A DNA stretch of 64,000 bases, taken from contig OY969903.1 in NCBI GenBank assembly GCA_963704405.1, positions 2,294,001 to 2,358,000 on the forward strand. The letters run 5' to 3'. The notes beneath the pieces are model-generated. The model saw only the letters and a list, made by a program, of their open reading frames with translations. It was not told the origin of the DNA and made no database searches. The position numbers and the translations under genes were made by a program. This DNA comes from MFD01213-c1 sp963704405. GTDB taxonomy: Bacteria; Planctomycetota; Phycisphaerae; Tepidisphaerales; Tepidisphaeraceae. Shown here in pieces: positions 63,962-64,000 of this stretch; within the stretch, counting starts at the first letter, position 1; every line of letters starts with the position of its first letter.

Positions 63962-64000
63962 ATGTCTCCTATCAAGATCGCCATCGTCGGAGTTGGAAAC
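63962..64000 (+). CDS. Start of a probable inositol-3-phosphate synthase gene (partial)
   Basis: Thirteen codons are visible, MSPIKIAIVGVGN, cut by the window end. The Rossmann start IAIVGVGN matches the beginning of prokaryotic inositol-1-phosphate synthases as I remember them, but other NAD-binding proteins begin similarly. The gap 63785-63961 holds no gene. Confidence 0.45.
   Translation, partial: MSPIKIAIVGVGN

Overview
The window looks like chromosomal DNA of a GC-rich, diderm planctomycete, probably class Phycisphaerae. The evidence is a lipid A/outer-membrane cluster (bamA, skp, lpxD), FloA, a fused SecD-SecF, several lipoproteins, and small proteins of a type I associate with planctomycetes. 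The placement is inferred from gene content only.

Layout. 0.1-4.2 kb: tsaD, nnrD, an RluB-type pseudouridine synthase and a SPOR-like membrane protein. 4.6-13.2 kb: a beta-propeller-like protein, a Ca2+/H+ antiporter, small proteins, a TolB-like and a second lipoprotein, and a Xer recombinase. 13.5-18.2 kb (minus): bamA-skp-lpxD. 18.3-22.9 kb: a VOC protein and two paralogous secreted proteins from a local duplication. 23-30.8 kb: aldo/keto reductase, GH28 lipoprotein, floA, two small proteins, mnmG and an MFS transporter. 31-33.8 kb: two tandem RsbRD_N-type histidine kinases. 33.9-36.6 kb: a foldback repeat carrying an IS4-family element and an internally deleted IS481-family element. 36.7-45.3 kb: DUF6785 and DUF456 membrane proteins, a low-complexity HTH protein, a sigma-70-like protein with a membrane tail, mrp, higA with a broken higB, and a cardiolipin synthase. 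This stretch also holds most copies of a dispersed ~150-bp repeat. 45.5-49.6 kb (minus): the dTDP-L-rhamnose genes rfbC-rfbA-VOC-rfbB-rfbD, with 21 perfect heptamers just upstream of rfbA. 49.8-55.8 kb (minus): tgt-yajC-secDF-LysM. 56-64 kb: a DUF255/DsbD-N fusion, pepP-like/accB/DUF1569/accC, a small membrane protein, a TlyA-like methyltransferase and the start of a probable inositol-phosphate synthase gene.

Quality caveat. At least 16 frameshifts break otherwise intact genes, including normally essential ones (bamA, secD, accC, lpxD). Nearly all can be restored by changing one base in a short, mostly G/C, homopolymer. I read them as sequence errors, so the genes are annotated across the break. 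Clear genuine decay is seen only in the higB toxin, the IS481 element and a VOC remnant.

No tRNA, rRNA, CRISPR array or replication origin was recognised.
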